Assembly (NCBI RefSeq): GCF_900101525.1
Contig: NZ_FMZD01000004.1
Span: 1-55,101 of the forward strand
Length of the DNA stretch: 55,101 nucleotides
From: Marinilactibacillus psychrotolerans
Lineage (GTDB): Bacteria > Bacillota > Bacilli > Lactobacillales > Carnobacteriaceae_A
Reading direction: 5' to 3'
Below the pieces are notes generated by a model that saw nothing but the letters and a program-made list of their open reading frames with translations, was not told the origin of the DNA and did no database searches. A program made the position numbers and the translations under genes. Positions 37,119 through 46,050 of this stretch are shown here, piece after piece; positions within the stretch are counted from its first letter, which is position 1; every line of letters starts with the position of its first letter.

Positions 37119-37184
37119 ATAAAAGTGAAGCTGGAACAAAAGTCTCCTTCTAAGGAGGATTTGCCTAGCTAAATAAGTAGAAAG

Positions 37185-37230
37185 CCGTCAAACCAAGGAC
37201 TAGAGTGGTTTGACGGTTATTTCTTTTTTT
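37185..37230 (+). terminator. terminator after the histidine kinase gene
   Basis: Stem CCGTCAAACCA with TGGTTTGACGG and a ten-base loop, followed by TTATTTCTTTTTTT. Outer complementary arms (GAAGCTGG at 37127-37134 and CCAGC with GCTTC at 37243-37255) enclose it in a larger foldback. Confidence 0.9.
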
Positions 37231-37272
37231 GCTAGTTTCTCCCCAGCCTTGCTTCTTTTAAGGCGCATAAGT

Positions 37273-37488
37273 TTACCAGGTAACAATTTTATCAACGATT
37301 TGTTGTTGTTCAGTAGAGGTTTTTCTTAGATAGATTCGAGTAGTTTCAATACTATCCTGTCCCATCAAATCCGCTAACAAAGCAATATCATTGTGATATA
37401 ATAAAAAGTTCTTTGCAAACAGATGCCTAAAAGAATGTGGATAAACTACTTTAGGATCAACACCATATTTAGAGAAACGTTTGAACTT
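37273..37488 (-). pseudogene. tyrosine recombinase (integrase), C-terminal remnant
   Basis: On the minus strand about 70 codons remain of a tyrosine recombinase. Visible are HSFRHLFAKNFL with the catalytic His and Arg, then DIALLADLMGQDSIETTRIYLR with the closing Tyr, and an end at a TAA at 37273-37275. The third catalytic position reads Gln-Asp where most have GH. The frame is cut at its 5' side near 37488 by a stop codon, and the N-terminal and central parts are absent, so this cannot be active. It belonged to the kind with single-domain integrases in Firmicutes chromosomes. Confidence 0.8.
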
Positions 37489-37600
37489 AATTCAACTTGA
37501 TTTTATCAATAAATTTAGACAGGTTGAATACATTGAACCATTAAAAGATGAAGATATGGCAGCTGTTGTTCAAACAGTCGAAAACATATTTAAATTCTGA
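37484..37600 (+). pseudogene. unidentified 3' gene fragment
   Basis: An open plus-strand stretch of about 38 codons (INKFRQVEYIEPLKDED... to NIFKF) ends at TGA 37598-37600. It has normal coding composition but no start or ribosome binding site, and begins at the very point where the integrase remnant breaks off. I do not recognise the family. It is probably the tail of a gene cut by the same rearrangement. Confidence 0.4.
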
Positions 37601-37872
37601 GAACTAAAAGATTCTGTTAATGGAGAAACCTGAGGTAAATAGCTTTTTTCATTAGCTTTTTAATTCATATGGATATTTATATAATGAAAATTTATTACTT
37701 CTTACTTAAAGAGTCCATCTGTAATCATCAAGTGTTGAGTGATATTTTTCCAGTCTTTCAATGTTTCAGCCTATTAAATAACAAAATTATTAAAAAGGAT
37801 TTAATTATAGCAACAGTGTGCTAAGATAATCAGTAAAGCATACTTTTAAACCCAGAAAGGAAATTATATAGT

Positions 37873-38352
37873 ATGAAGAAAATATACTTAGGCGGACCGC
37901 TTTTCAGTGAAATGGAAGCGAGTTATAATAAATTGCTGGCTAATGAAATTAGGAAAAAATTAAAGGTAGAGGTTTATAACCCTGTAGAGAACGAAGCAAT
38001 TAATGATAAGTCGGGATATGCAGATAGTATCATGATTGCTGAGGGAGACAATGCTCATTTAGAAGCATCTGACATATTGGTAGCGTTACTGGATGGACCG
38101 GTGGTTGATCCTGGATTAGCTGCAGAGATTGGGTATTTTTATTCTATGAATAAACCAATCATTGCGCTTTATACAGATTCAAGACAAGGAAGCTTTGGGA
38201 ACCAGCAGAAAATAGATGCGATCGACGATATTGCGGAATCGCAGTTTTCCTATGTTAATCTCTATATAGTGGGGTTAATAAAAAAAAGAGGATTTGTGTT
38301 AGATTCTAAAGAAAAACTACTAAATAAACTGGAAGAAATTTTGACAAATTAA
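37873..38352 (+). CDS. nucleoside 2-deoxyribosyltransferase
   Basis: Nucleoside 2-deoxyribosyltransferase family protein of 159 aa. The family features are visible: IYLGGPLFSEME at the N-terminus, the acidic EGDNAHLEASDILVALLDGPVVDPGLAAEIGYFYSMNKPI with the nucleophile Glu in AAEIG, and FSYVNLYIVGLI at the end. It exchanges bases between deoxynucleosides for salvage. AGAAAGGAAA lies before ATG. A small membrane-protein gene follows 14 bases downstream. Its neighbours to the left are mobile-element remains. Confidence 0.88.
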   Translation: MKKIYLGGPLFSEMEASYNKLLANEIRKKLKVEVYNPVENEAINDKSGYADSIMIAEGDNAHLEASDILVALLDGPVVDPGLAAEIGYFYSMNKPIIALYTDSRQGSFGNQQKIDAIDDIAESQFSYVNLYIVGLIKKRGFVLDSKEKLLNKLEEILTN

Positions 38353-38366
38353 CAAAGAGGGATTAT

Positions 38367-38711
38367 ATGTTAAACAGTATCAATCAAACAATCTATAAAA
38401 AATGTTTATTTCCATTATTTTTTTCTCTATTTGGGTCTGTCTGGCTTTATTGTTGGAATTGGGATAAATCTGAAGTCTATTTTGAAATTGCTATCGGTAT
38501 CTTGATCTTGGGTTTCTTTATTTATGCTTTGAGAAATATATGGATATATGCTGATCAGAATATAAGATCGAAACTATACAGAAATATAGCAGTTTTTGCT
38601 ATAATGTTAAATCTTTCAACTTATGCAGTGTCTATTGTCTTTCAAGATGTGATTGCGTTTATATTTGCAATTTTTATGATGATTGGTTTCTGGAATATCA
38701 TTACAAGGTAA
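38367..38711 (+). CDS. small membrane protein of unknown function
   Basis: Protein of 114 aa that I do not recognise. It has about four predicted membrane helices: LFPLFFSLFGSVWLYCW, IAIGILILGFFIYAL, IAVFAIMLNLSTYAVSIVF and VIAFIFAIFMMIGFWNI, with a basic loop (RSKLYRN) between the second and third. A GAGGG-type site precedes ATG. It follows the deoxyribosyltransferase gene closely and may be transcribed with it. Confidence 0.65.
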   Translation: MLNSINQTIYKKCLFPLFFSLFGSVWLYCWNWDKSEVYFEIAIGILILGFFIYALRNIWIYADQNIRSKLYRNIAVFAIMLNLSTYAVSIVFQDVIAFIFAIFMMIGFWNIITR

Positions 38712-38780
38712 TATAAATAATCCTTTTTTATACTAACATTGTCATAGATAGAAAACGAACATAAAACCACAAACTTACTA

Positions 38781-38797
38781 TTTGACCTTTTTTGACC
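38781..38797 (+). promoter_or_regulatory. CtsR operator of clpP
   Basis: TTTGACC-TTT-TTTGACC is the tandem CtsR heptad (complement GGTCAAA) with the standard three-base spacer. The second heptad supplies the -35 of the clpP promoter, so CtsR would block RNA polymerase until heat or protein stress. Confidence 0.93.
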
Positions 38798-38819
38798 TTT
38801 GGAGTACAATAGCTATAGT
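38792..38819 (+). promoter_or_regulatory. clpP promoter
   Basis: TTGACC (38792-38797), a 16-base spacer and TATAGT (38814-38819), overlapping the CtsR site. Confidence 0.8.
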
Positions 38820-38886
38820 TTCATACAAAATGAATAATTAACTTATGTTAAAATAAATTTGAGTGAATTTAAGGAGGACATTACAA

Positions 38887-39483
38887 ATGAATTTAGTACC
38901 AACAGTTATTGAACAATCACCCCGCGGTGAACGCGCATATGATATTTATTCCCGTTTACTGAAAGACCGTATTATAATGCTAGGCGGACCAATTGATGAT
39001 CAAGTAGCAAACTCTGTGATCGCCCAATTATTATTCTTGGATGCTCAAGATCCAGAAAAAGATATCTACCTATATATTAATTCTCCAGGTGGTAGCGTAA
39101 CAGCTGGATTAGCAATCTACGATACAATGAACTTTATTAAATCAGATGTTCAGACAATAGCAATTGGTTTAGCTGCTTCAATGGGAAGCTTTTTACTAGC
39201 AGCTGGCGAAAAAGGCAAACGTTTCGCACTTCCAAATGCTGAAATTATGATTCACCAACCATTAGGTGGCGCACAAGGGCAAGCTACTGAAATTGAAATT
39301 GCGGCTAAACACATCTTAAGAACTCGTGAGCGCCTAAATAACATTTTAGTAGAACAGACTGGACAACCTCTAGATGTTATTGAACGAGACACAGATCGTG
39401 ATAACTTTATGATGGCTGAAGAAGCAAAAGACTACGGTTTAGTAGATGAAATAATGGATAGCGCAGCGGATTTAAATAAATAA
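38887..39483 (+). CDS. clpP: ATP-dependent Clp protease proteolytic subunit
   Basis: Serine protease of 198 aa that forms the two-ring barrel degrading proteins unfolded by Clp ATPases. The catalytic triad sits exactly at the family positions: Ser98 in AASMGSFLL, His123 in MIHQPLGG and Asp172 in [15 protein letters not shown] at 38871-38877 supports ATG 38887. It is monocistronic, under a CtsR box and with a terminator 40 bases downstream, as in many Firmicutes. Confidence 0.97.
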   Translation: MNLVPTVIEQSPRGERAYDIYSRLLKDRIIMLGGPIDDQVANSVIAQLLFLDAQDPEKDIYLYINSPGGSVTAGLAIYDTMNFIKSDVQTIAIGLAASMGSFLLAAGEKGKRFALPNAEIMIHQPLGGAQGQATEIEIAAKHILRTRERLNNILVEQTGQPLDVIERDTDRDNFMMAEEAKDYGLVDEIMDSAADLNK

Positions 39484-39521
39484 TCGAACATTTTTTAAAA
39501 TGGATAAAAATGTACAAATAG

Positions 39522-39558
39522 AAACAGGACTTGCATTGAGTGCAGGTCCTGTTTTTTT
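39522..39558 (+). terminator. clpP terminator
   Basis: AAACAGGACTTGCA pairs with TGCAGGTCCTGTTT over a five-base loop and runs into seven T. Confidence 0.93.
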
Positions 39559-39716
39559 ACGTATGAAACGACTTTGTTCTATATAAGGTAATTCGATACA
39601 AGCTGGAAGATAAATCGGCTATTGAATTTGTTTCTTATGAACAGCCTTCTCACTGGTCATATATATAATAGAGCGTTATAATAAAAAGAGTTAAGAAATT
39701 CAAGAAGGGAGAGGAT

Positions 39717-40277
39717 ATGTTGGATGTTTCGAGTATCAATGCATCAGAAGTAACGACTGAAAGCGGTATACACCTCGGGAAAGGAAATGCGCCAGTCAAA
39801 ATAGTCGAATTTTTAAATTTAAAGTGTCCTTTTTGCAGACAATGGTGGAAAAATGCAACCCCACTTTTAGATTCTTATGTAGAAGAAGGAAAAGTTGAAA
39901 GAATCATAAAATTGTTTGATAAAGAAAAACCAAGTTTGAGAAAGGGTAATGTGATCCATCGTTATCTTGACTACAATAATGCAGATAAAACGAAAGAAGA
40001 CCTTTCTTATTTTCTTGAACATCAAACTGAATGGGGAAGCTTAAAAGAGCCAGAGGTGGCAGAATATGCTGTTTCGAAAAGGAACTTGCAAGTGCAAGAA
40101 AATTTGGCAGATGCAGAAATGATTATAGCCGAAGCAGAAAAAGCGAATGTTCAACTCGTTCCTACTGTCTTTATAGATAATTATATTTTTGATGAACATA
40201 TTTCAAATGAAGAGTTGAAAGAAATCATTGAAACAAGATTGAATCGAAGTAGTTCAAATAGTCTTCATGGGAAATGA
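39717..40277 (+). CDS. DsbA/thioredoxin-like protein with CPFC motif
   Basis: Thioredoxin-fold protein of 186 aa with the active-site motif Cys37-Pro-Phe-Cys40 in NLKCPFCRQWW, a helical insert and the cis-Pro loop VQLVPTVFI near residue 150. This is the DsbA/FrnE-like layout. No signal peptide or membrane anchor is present, so it should act in the cytoplasm as a thiol-disulfide oxidoreductase of unknown partner. It is a single gene between clpP and cggR. GGGAGAGG precedes ATG. Confidence 0.85.
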   Translation: MLDVSSINASEVTTESGIHLGKGNAPVKIVEFLNLKCPFCRQWWKNATPLLDSYVEEGKVERIIKLFDKEKPSLRKGNVIHRYLDYNNADKTKEDLSYFLEHQTEWGSLKEPEVAEYAVSKRNLQVQENLADAEMIIAEAEKANVQLVPTVFIDNYIFDEHISNEELKEIIETRLNRSSSNSLHGK

Positions 40278-40278
40278 T

Positions 40279-40295
40279 TGGACATAAAACGTCCC
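40279..40295 (-). promoter_or_regulatory. CggR operator candidate
   Basis: On the minus strand the sequence is GGGACGTTTTATGTCCA, fitting the GGGAC-N6-TGTC unit I recall from the B. subtilis CggR operator. It lies 20 bases upstream of the cggR -35 rather than after the start site, and only one unit is visible. It could also be a short hairpin ending the previous gene. Confidence 0.4.
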
Positions 40296-40314
40296 TTTAA
40301 TTTATACCTACGGG

Positions 40315-40343
40315 TTGAAAAATGCCCCGCATGTTGGTATAAT
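40315..40343 (+). promoter_or_regulatory. promoter of the cggR-gap operon
   Basis: TTGAAA (40315-40320), a 17-base spacer and TATAAT (40338-40343) preceded by TGG, an extended -10. The message would have a leader of about 190 bases with a small hairpin (ACTTTC...GAAAGT near 40476-40493). Confidence 0.8.
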
Positions 40344-40539
40344 TAACTCGCAATCAAATAAGAAGTGTTAACAAGATCGCAACAATAAATTCTTTTATAA
40401 TTACCTATGAAGGACAAAGAATTTAATCTGTATGCAGTATGAACGCTAGCACTTTTTCGCTGCGAACTTTTTGCACTTTCGATCGAGAAAGTTTTCTCAA
40501 TAGTACAGGTGTAGATGCAGCCGAGAAAGAAGGTCTAGA

Positions 40540-41574
40540 ATGCTGTCAGTTATTGAAAAAGTTGCGCCAGATATATTTCAGACTTTAAAAAGACGCTATC
40601 ACATATTGAAGCAGATTGAAAAATCTGGGCCGATAGGGAGACGTTCGCTTGCAGGTCGACTTGGATTCACTGAACGGATTTTAAGAAGTGAAGTAGAAAT
40701 TCTGCGTAATCAGGGATTGATCAAAATTTCTTCAGCTGGAATGGAATGTACTTCCAGTGGGATTGAAATCTATCGTCAGCTCGAACGTATGATGGGGCAA
40801 CACGTCAGATCAAAAGATCAGGAAACTAGATTGGCTCATACATTAAAAATTAGTCATTGTATTATTGTTCCTGGAAATTCTGATGAAGATACCCGCATAC
40901 TGGAAGACATGGGACATGCTGCAATTAAGGCTCTGGATTTTCTTTTACCTGTTGGAAAGAATGTTGTCGCCGTGATGGGTGGGACGACAATGGTAGAAGT
41001 TGCTCATGCAATGGATGAGAAATTTGGAGAAAATCGACAGTTACTCTTTGTTCCTGCTCGTGGCGGGTTAGGAGAATCGGTCGACATTCAAGCGAATGTT
41101 ATTGCAGAAACGATGGCTAGAAAATCTGGCGGAAAGAGCAGGGCACTATATGCGCCTGATCATGTTCGCTCAGATACCTATTCACTTTTGTCAGAAGAAC
41201 CTGAAATCAAAGAAACACTTCAATTAGTTGAAAATGCTTCTTTAGTTTTGTACAGTATAGGTAGTGCTTTTGAAATGGCAGAACGTCGTGGAATGAATGA
41301 TGCAAAACTTCGTTTGTTAAAAGAGAAAAATGCGATCGCTGAGGCATTTGGAGAGTTCGTTAACCCTAAAGGAGAGATTGTTTACAAACTCTCTCGTATT
41401 GGCTTGCAATCAAGTCAAATGGGACGGATTCCTCACGTAGTGGCGGTAGCAGGCGGAAGACGCAAAGCTAAAGCAATTGAAGCTTATGTAAAAACTGTCC
41501 CTCCGCATACATGGTTAGTAACGGATGAGGCAGCAGCTAACGAGATTTTAAATGGGGGAAACCCCTTAAAATAG
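40540..41574 (+). CDS. cggR: central glycolytic genes regulator
   Basis: SorC/DeoR-type repressor of 344 aa. The N-terminal helix-turn-helix is around residues 30-50 (GRRSLAGRLGFTERILRSEVEIL) and the rest is the sugar-phosphate-binding domain with VVAVMGGTTMVEVA, FVPARGGLGE, NASLVLYSIGSA and VVAVAGGRRKAKAI. In Bacillus it represses gapA-pgk-tpi-pgm-eno and is relieved by fructose 1,6-bisphosphate. It lies 27 bases before the first gap gene, the same layout. AGAAAGAAGG precedes ATG 40540. Confidence 0.95.
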   Translation: MLSVIEKVAPDIFQTLKRRYHILKQIEKSGPIGRRSLAGRLGFTERILRSEVEILRNQGLIKISSAGMECTSSGIEIYRQLERMMGQHVRSKDQETRLAHTLKISHCIIVPGNSDEDTRILEDMGHAAIKALDFLLPVGKNVVAVMGGTTMVEVAHAMDEKFGENRQLLFVPARGGLGESVDIQANVIAETMARKSGGKSRALYAPDHVRSDTYSLLSEEPEIKETLQLVENASLVLYSIGSAFEMAERRGMNDAKLRLLKEKNAIAEAFGEFVNPKGEIVYKLSRIGLQSSQMGRIPHVVAVAGGRRKAKAIEAYVKTVPPHTWLVTDEAAANEILNGGNPLK

Positions 41575-41601
41575 AAACGAAAATTTAAGGAGGAAACAAT
41601 A

Positions 41602-42594
41602 ATGTCAAAGAAAGTAGCAATTAATGGGTTTGGACGTATTGGACGTTTAGCTCTACGTAGAATCTTAGAATCAGATACAAACCTAGAGGTCGTAGCAATC
41701 AACGACTTAACAGATAATGAGGATCTAGCTTATTTATTGAAATATGACACTGCGCAAGGACGTTTCCCACACGAAGTAGAAGTTAAAGATAATGCAATTT
41801 ATGTTGCTGGAAATGAAATCAAAGCTTTTGCTGAAAAAGATGCTAGTCAATTACCATGGGGTGATTTAGGAATCGATATCGTATTAGAATGTACTGGTTT
41901 CTATACTTCACCAGAAAAATCTCAAGCTCATATCGATGCCGGAGCAAAACGTGTATTGATTTCAGCACCAGCTTCAGGCGATCTTAAAACAATCGTATTT
42001 GGTGTTAACCATGAAACAGTTGAATCAGATGACAAAATCGTTTCAGCAGCTTCATGTACAACAAACTGCTTGTCTCCAATGGTCAACGTATTAAACAAAG
42101 AATTCGGACTTGATCACGGATTAATGAGCACAGTACATGCTTATACTTCAACTCAAACATTACAAGACTCACCAGGTGGACGTAAGAGTCGTGCTGGAGC
42201 TCAAAATGCTATCCCAGCTTCAACTGGAGCAGCAAAAGCAGTTGGAAAAGTTATTCCTGAAGTAGATGGAAAAGTTGACGGAACAGCTGTAAGAATTCCA
42301 GTAGTAACTGGATCAATGGTTGAATTATACTCTGTATTGAATAAAGAAGTAACTGTTGAAGCAATCAACTCAGCAATGAAAGATTACGCTTCAGATGCTT
42401 ACTTGTATAACGAAGATGAAATTGTCTCTTCAGATATTATTGGTGTTCCTGCTGGATCAGTATTCGATGCAACTCAAACAAAAATCATCGAAGGTAACGC
42501 TGGCCAACTAGTTAAAACTGTTGCTTGGTATGATAACGAGTATGGTTTTACTGGAAATATGGTTAGAACATTAGACTATATGGCAAATCTATAA
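41602..42594 (+). CDS. type I glyceraldehyde-3-phosphate dehydrogenase, first copy
   Basis: NAD-dependent GAPDH of 330 aa, with the Rossmann start [15 protein letters not shown], catalytic Cys152 in SAASCTTNC, and the catalytic His in STVHAYTS. It differs from the standard glycolytic sequence in the S-loop: [27 protein letters not shown] replaces [11 protein letters not shown]...[15 protein letters not shown], and [15 protein letters not shown] replaces the usual QRVPVPAGS. It may have different cofactor or direction preference, as GapA/GapB pairs do in Bacillus (inference). AAGGAGG precedes ATG. The second gap gene follows 91 bases later. Confidence 0.9.
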   Translation: MSKKVAINGFGRIGRLALRRILESDTNLEVVAINDLTDNEDLAYLLKYDTAQGRFPHEVEVKDNAIYVAGNEIKAFAEKDASQLPWGDLGIDIVLECTGFYTSPEKSQAHIDAGAKRVLISAPASGDLKTIVFGVNHETVESDDKIVSAASCTTNCLSPMVNVLNKEFGLDHGLMSTVHAYTSTQTLQDSPGGRKSRAGAQNAIPASTGAAKAVGKVIPEVDGKVDGTAVRIPVVTGSMVELYSVLNKEVTVEAINSAMKDYASDAYLYNEDEIVSSDIIGVPAGSVFDATQTKIIEGNAGQLVKTVAWYDNEYGFTGNMVRTLDYMANL

Positions 42595-42685
42595 AATTAT
42601 AATTTAAGTGTTTCAAACTTAATTGATTAGCGTCGATTAAGATAAAAAAATAAAGCTTTCAATTTTCTAAGGAGGAAATTGTATT

Positions 42686-43687
42686 ATGTCAGTAAAAGTA
42701 GCTATTAACGGATTTGGACGTATTGGACGTTTAGCATTCCGTCGTATTAACGAAGTTGAAGGATTAGAAGTTGTTGCAGTAAACGACTTGACAGATCCAA
42801 ATATGTTGGTTCACTTGCTTAAATACGATACAACTCAAGGACGCTTCAATGGTGAAGTAACTGTCGGCGACGGCAAATTCACTGTAGACGGACGCGATGT
42901 TAAAGTATTAAGCGAACGTAATCCTGAAGATCTTCCATGGGGAGACCTTGGAGTAGATATCGTTCTTGAATGTACAGGATTCTTTACTTCTCAAGAAAAA
43001 GCTGGATTACACCTTAAAGCTGGAGCAAAACGTGTAGTTGTTTCTGCACCTGCAACTGGCGATGTTAAAACAATCGTTTATAACACTAACCACGAAACTT
43101 TAGATGGATCAGAAACAGTTATTTCTGGTGCTTCATGTACAACAAACTGTTTAGCACCAATGGCTAAAGCATTAAACGACAAGTTTGGAATCGAAACTGG
43201 TTTAATGACTACTATCCATGCTTATACTGGAGACCAAATGACACTTGATGGACCACACCCTAAAGGTGACTTCCGTCGTGCTCGTGCTGCTGCAGCAAAC
43301 ATTGTTCCTAATTCAACTGGTGCTGCTAAAGCAATCGGTCTAGTGTTGCCTGAATTACAAGGTAAATTAGATGGAGCAGCTCAACGTGTACCAGTTCCTG
43401 CTGGATCATTGACTGAATTACAAGTTATTCTTTCTAAAGAAGTAACTGCTGAAGAAGTTAACGCAGCAATGAAAGAAGTAGCAAATGAGTCTTATGGTTA
43501 TACTGAAGACCCAATTGTTTCTTCTGACATTTTAGGAATGACTTATGGTTCATTATTCGATGCAACTCAAACAAAAGTTATTTCTGCTGGCGGAAAACAA
43601 TTAGTTAAAACTGTTTCTTGGTATGACAATGAAATGTCATATACTGCTCAATTAGTTCGTACTCTTGAATACTTCGCTTCTTTATAA
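42686..43687 (+). CDS. gapA: type I glyceraldehyde-3-phosphate dehydrogenase, second copy
   Basis: Canonical glycolytic GAPDH of 333 aa: [25 protein letters not shown], catalytic Cys151 in [47 protein letters not shown] and the end [21 protein letters not shown]. It matches the streptococcal/enterococcal enzyme closely and is probably the main glycolytic copy. Its ribosome binding site AAGGAGG is strong and codon use is biased to highly expressed codons. The two gap genes share near-identical starts, but differ widely in the middle, so the duplication is old. Confidence 0.94.
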   Translation: MSVKVAINGFGRIGRLAFRRINEVEGLEVVAVNDLTDPNMLVHLLKYDTTQGRFNGEVTVGDGKFTVDGRDVKVLSERNPEDLPWGDLGVDIVLECTGFFTSQEKAGLHLKAGAKRVVVSAPATGDVKTIVYNTNHETLDGSETVISGASCTTNCLAPMAKALNDKFGIETGLMTTIHAYTGDQMTLDGPHPKGDFRRARAAAANIVPNSTGAAKAIGLVLPELQGKLDGAAQRVPVPAGSLTELQVILSKEVTAEEVNAAMKEVANESYGYTEDPIVSSDILGMTYGSLFDATQTKVISAGGKQLVKTVSWYDNEMSYTAQLVRTLEYFASL

Positions 43688-43744
43688 GAAGAAAAGCGTA
43701 AAGATACACTAACTGATCATTAACTGAACAGAACAAGAATGAAT

Positions 43745-43869
43745 AAGCGGGGGAGCACTCACTCTATGCGATAAACTATGGTAAAAGAATGTGATTAACG
43801 ATTACAGTCGTTTTAACAGATCTCTTTTCTATAATATATCGCTTTAGTATCGCGCTTCCCTGCTTTTTA
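43745..43869 (+). ncRNA. structured RNA/terminator-like element between gap and pgk
   Basis: AAGCGGGGGAGC (43745-43756) can pair over twelve positions (two G-U) with GCTTCCCTGCTT (43854-43865), and the latter runs into TTTATTTTG. Inside, GCGATA (43768-43773) pairs with TATCGC (43848-43853), continuing the same stem, and AACGA/TCGTT (43797-43812) makes a small hairpin. This may be a long-loop terminator or a structured leader that sets the gap to pgk ratio. I do not recognise a known RNA family. Confidence 0.4.
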
Positions 43870-43913
43870 TTTTGTTTAATAAACAGTTAGACTGGCTACC
43901 CATTTATTGACAT

Positions 43914-43928
43914 AATCTATTATAGATT
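43914..43928 (+). promoter_or_regulatory. perfect palindrome before pgk
   Basis: AATCTAT-T-ATAGATT is a perfect 15-base palindrome starting two bases after TTGACA. Its position suits an operator, or an activator-free repressor site, for the pgk promoter. The binding protein is unknown. Confidence 0.4.
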
Positions 43929-43988
43929 GTCGTATTTTTGAATTTAAAGAACTTGAAAATAATTTAATCAAAGGAAGGTAGACTATTA

Positions 43989-45176
43989 ATGCCTAAAAAG
44001 ACAGTAAAAGATCTAGCACTTAAAGGTAAAAAAGTATTAGTACGTGCTGATTTCAACGTACCTATGAAAGATGGAAAAATCTCAAACGATAACCGTATCC
44101 AAGCAGCTTTACCAACTATTAAATATGTACTAGAGCAAGGCGGAAAAGCAATCGTATTTTCTCACCTTGGCCGTGTGAAAACTGAAGAGGACAAGGCTGG
44201 TTTATCTCTAGCACCTGTTGCTGAGCGCCTAGGCGAATTATTAAACAAAGAAGTTAAATTCGTAGCTCAAACTCGTGGAGAAGAACTAGAAACTGCTGTT
44301 GCCGGACTTTCAGAAGGCGAAGTATTAATGTTTGAAAATACTCGTTTTGAAGATGTAGATGGCAAAAAAGAAAGTAAAAACGATCCAGAATTAGGAAAAT
44401 ATTGGGCTAGCTTAGGGGACGTATTTGTAAATGATGCATTTGGTACGGCTCACCGTGCACACGCTTCTAACGTTGGGATTGCTTCTAACGTTGAATCAGC
44501 AGCTGGTTTCTTAGTAGAAAAAGAAATCAACTTTATCGGTGGAGCAGTTGATGAACCTAAACGTCCATTCGTTGCGATCTTAGGTGGCGCAAAAGTTTCA
44601 GATAAAATCGGTGTAATTGAAAACTTGCTTTCTAAAGCTGACAAAGTTTTAATCGGTGGCGGAATGACTTATACATTCTACAAAGCTTTAGGAAAAAACA
44701 TTGGTAGTTCACTACTTGAAGAAGACAAAGTTTCTTTAGCAAAAGAATTGATTGAAAAAGCTGGAGATAAATTAGTTCTTCCTGTTGATTCTGTTGTAGC
44801 TGCTGAGTTCTCTAATAATGTAGAAACTGAAGTAGTAGAAGGCAATATTCCTGAAGGTAAAATGGGCTTAGACATTGGGCCTAAGACAGTTGAATTATTC
44901 TCTAAAGAGCTTGCAGGCGCAAAAACAGTCGTTTGGAATGGCCCAATGGGCGTATTTGAAATGTCTAACTTTGCTAAAGGAACAAGTGCTATCTGTGAAA
45001 CCCTAGCTAAACTAGATGATGCAACAACAATCATTGGTGGTGGAGATTCAGCAACTGCTGCACAACAACTTGGTTTTGAAGATGACTTTAGTCATATTTC
45101 TACTGGTGGAGGAGCTTCACTAGAATACCTTGAAGGTAAAGAATTACCAGGAATCGCTGCAATCTCAGATAAGTAA
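43989..45176 (+). CDS. pgk: phosphoglycerate kinase
   Basis: Glycolytic kinase of 395 aa that makes ATP from 1,3-bisphosphoglycerate. Typical segments: [23 protein letters not shown], the hinge region [43 protein letters not shown] and the nucleotide-binding [15 protein letters not shown]...[14 protein letters not shown]. Full length for a bacterial enzyme. AAAGGAAGG precedes ATG. tpiA follows after 117 bases containing a hairpin. Confidence 0.96.
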   Translation: MPKKTVKDLALKGKKVLVRADFNVPMKDGKISNDNRIQAALPTIKYVLEQGGKAIVFSHLGRVKTEEDKAGLSLAPVAERLGELLNKEVKFVAQTRGEELETAVAGLSEGEVLMFENTRFEDVDGKKESKNDPELGKYWASLGDVFVNDAFGTAHRAHASNVGIASNVESAAGFLVEKEINFIGGAVDEPKRPFVAILGGAKVSDKIGVIENLLSKADKVLIGGGMTYTFYKALGKNIGSSLLEEDKVSLAKELIEKAGDKLVLPVDSVVAAEFSNNVETEVVEGNIPEGKMGLDIGPKTVELFSKELAGAKTVVWNGPMGVFEMSNFAKGTSAICETLAKLDDATTIIGGGDSATAAQQLGFEDDFSHISTGGGASLEYLEGKELPGIAAISDK

Positions 45177-45219
45177 TTTAGTTTAAAATGAAACACTTAA
45201 AGCGTACAATAAGGGTAGC

Positions 45220-45241
45220 TGCGGTAATGAAACTTACCGCA
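45220..45241 (+). other. hairpin between pgk and tpiA
   Basis: TGCGGTAA and TTACCGCA form a perfect 8-bp stem with a six-base loop, not followed by a T-run. It more likely protects or processes the message than terminates it. A smaller hairpin (CTGAT/ATCAG) follows at about 45251. Confidence 0.55.
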
Positions 45242-45254
45242 ACACTCTTTCTGA

Positions 45255-46049
<795 letters not shown>

Positions 46050-46050
46050 T

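Larger units (their letters stand above)
37119..37872. other. 754-base scar region between operons
   Basis: This gap holds, in order, the terminator and foldback element (37123-37255), the 3' end of a tyrosine recombinase on the minus strand (37273-37488), the 3' end of an unrelated reading frame on the plus strand (to 37600), and about 270 bases of A+T-rich sequence before the nucleoside deoxyribosyltransferase gene in which I see only a weak possible promoter (GATAAT at 37825-37830). It reads as the remnant of a past mobile element. Confidence 0.6.
43688..43988. other. 301-base gap between the gap and pgk genes
   Basis: It holds the foldback element (43745-43869), a TTGACA (43907-43912) without a convincing -10 at the right distance, the palindrome at 43914-43928 and the pgk ribosome binding site (AAAGGAAGG). 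This suggests that pgk-tpiA-gpmI-eno can be transcribed separately from cggR-gap-gap. Confidence 0.5.

Noticed and set aside
40344-40539. Riboswitch or T-box in the long cggR leader
   Set aside because: I found only a small hairpin near 40476-40493 and no T-box, terminator or known aptamer landmarks.
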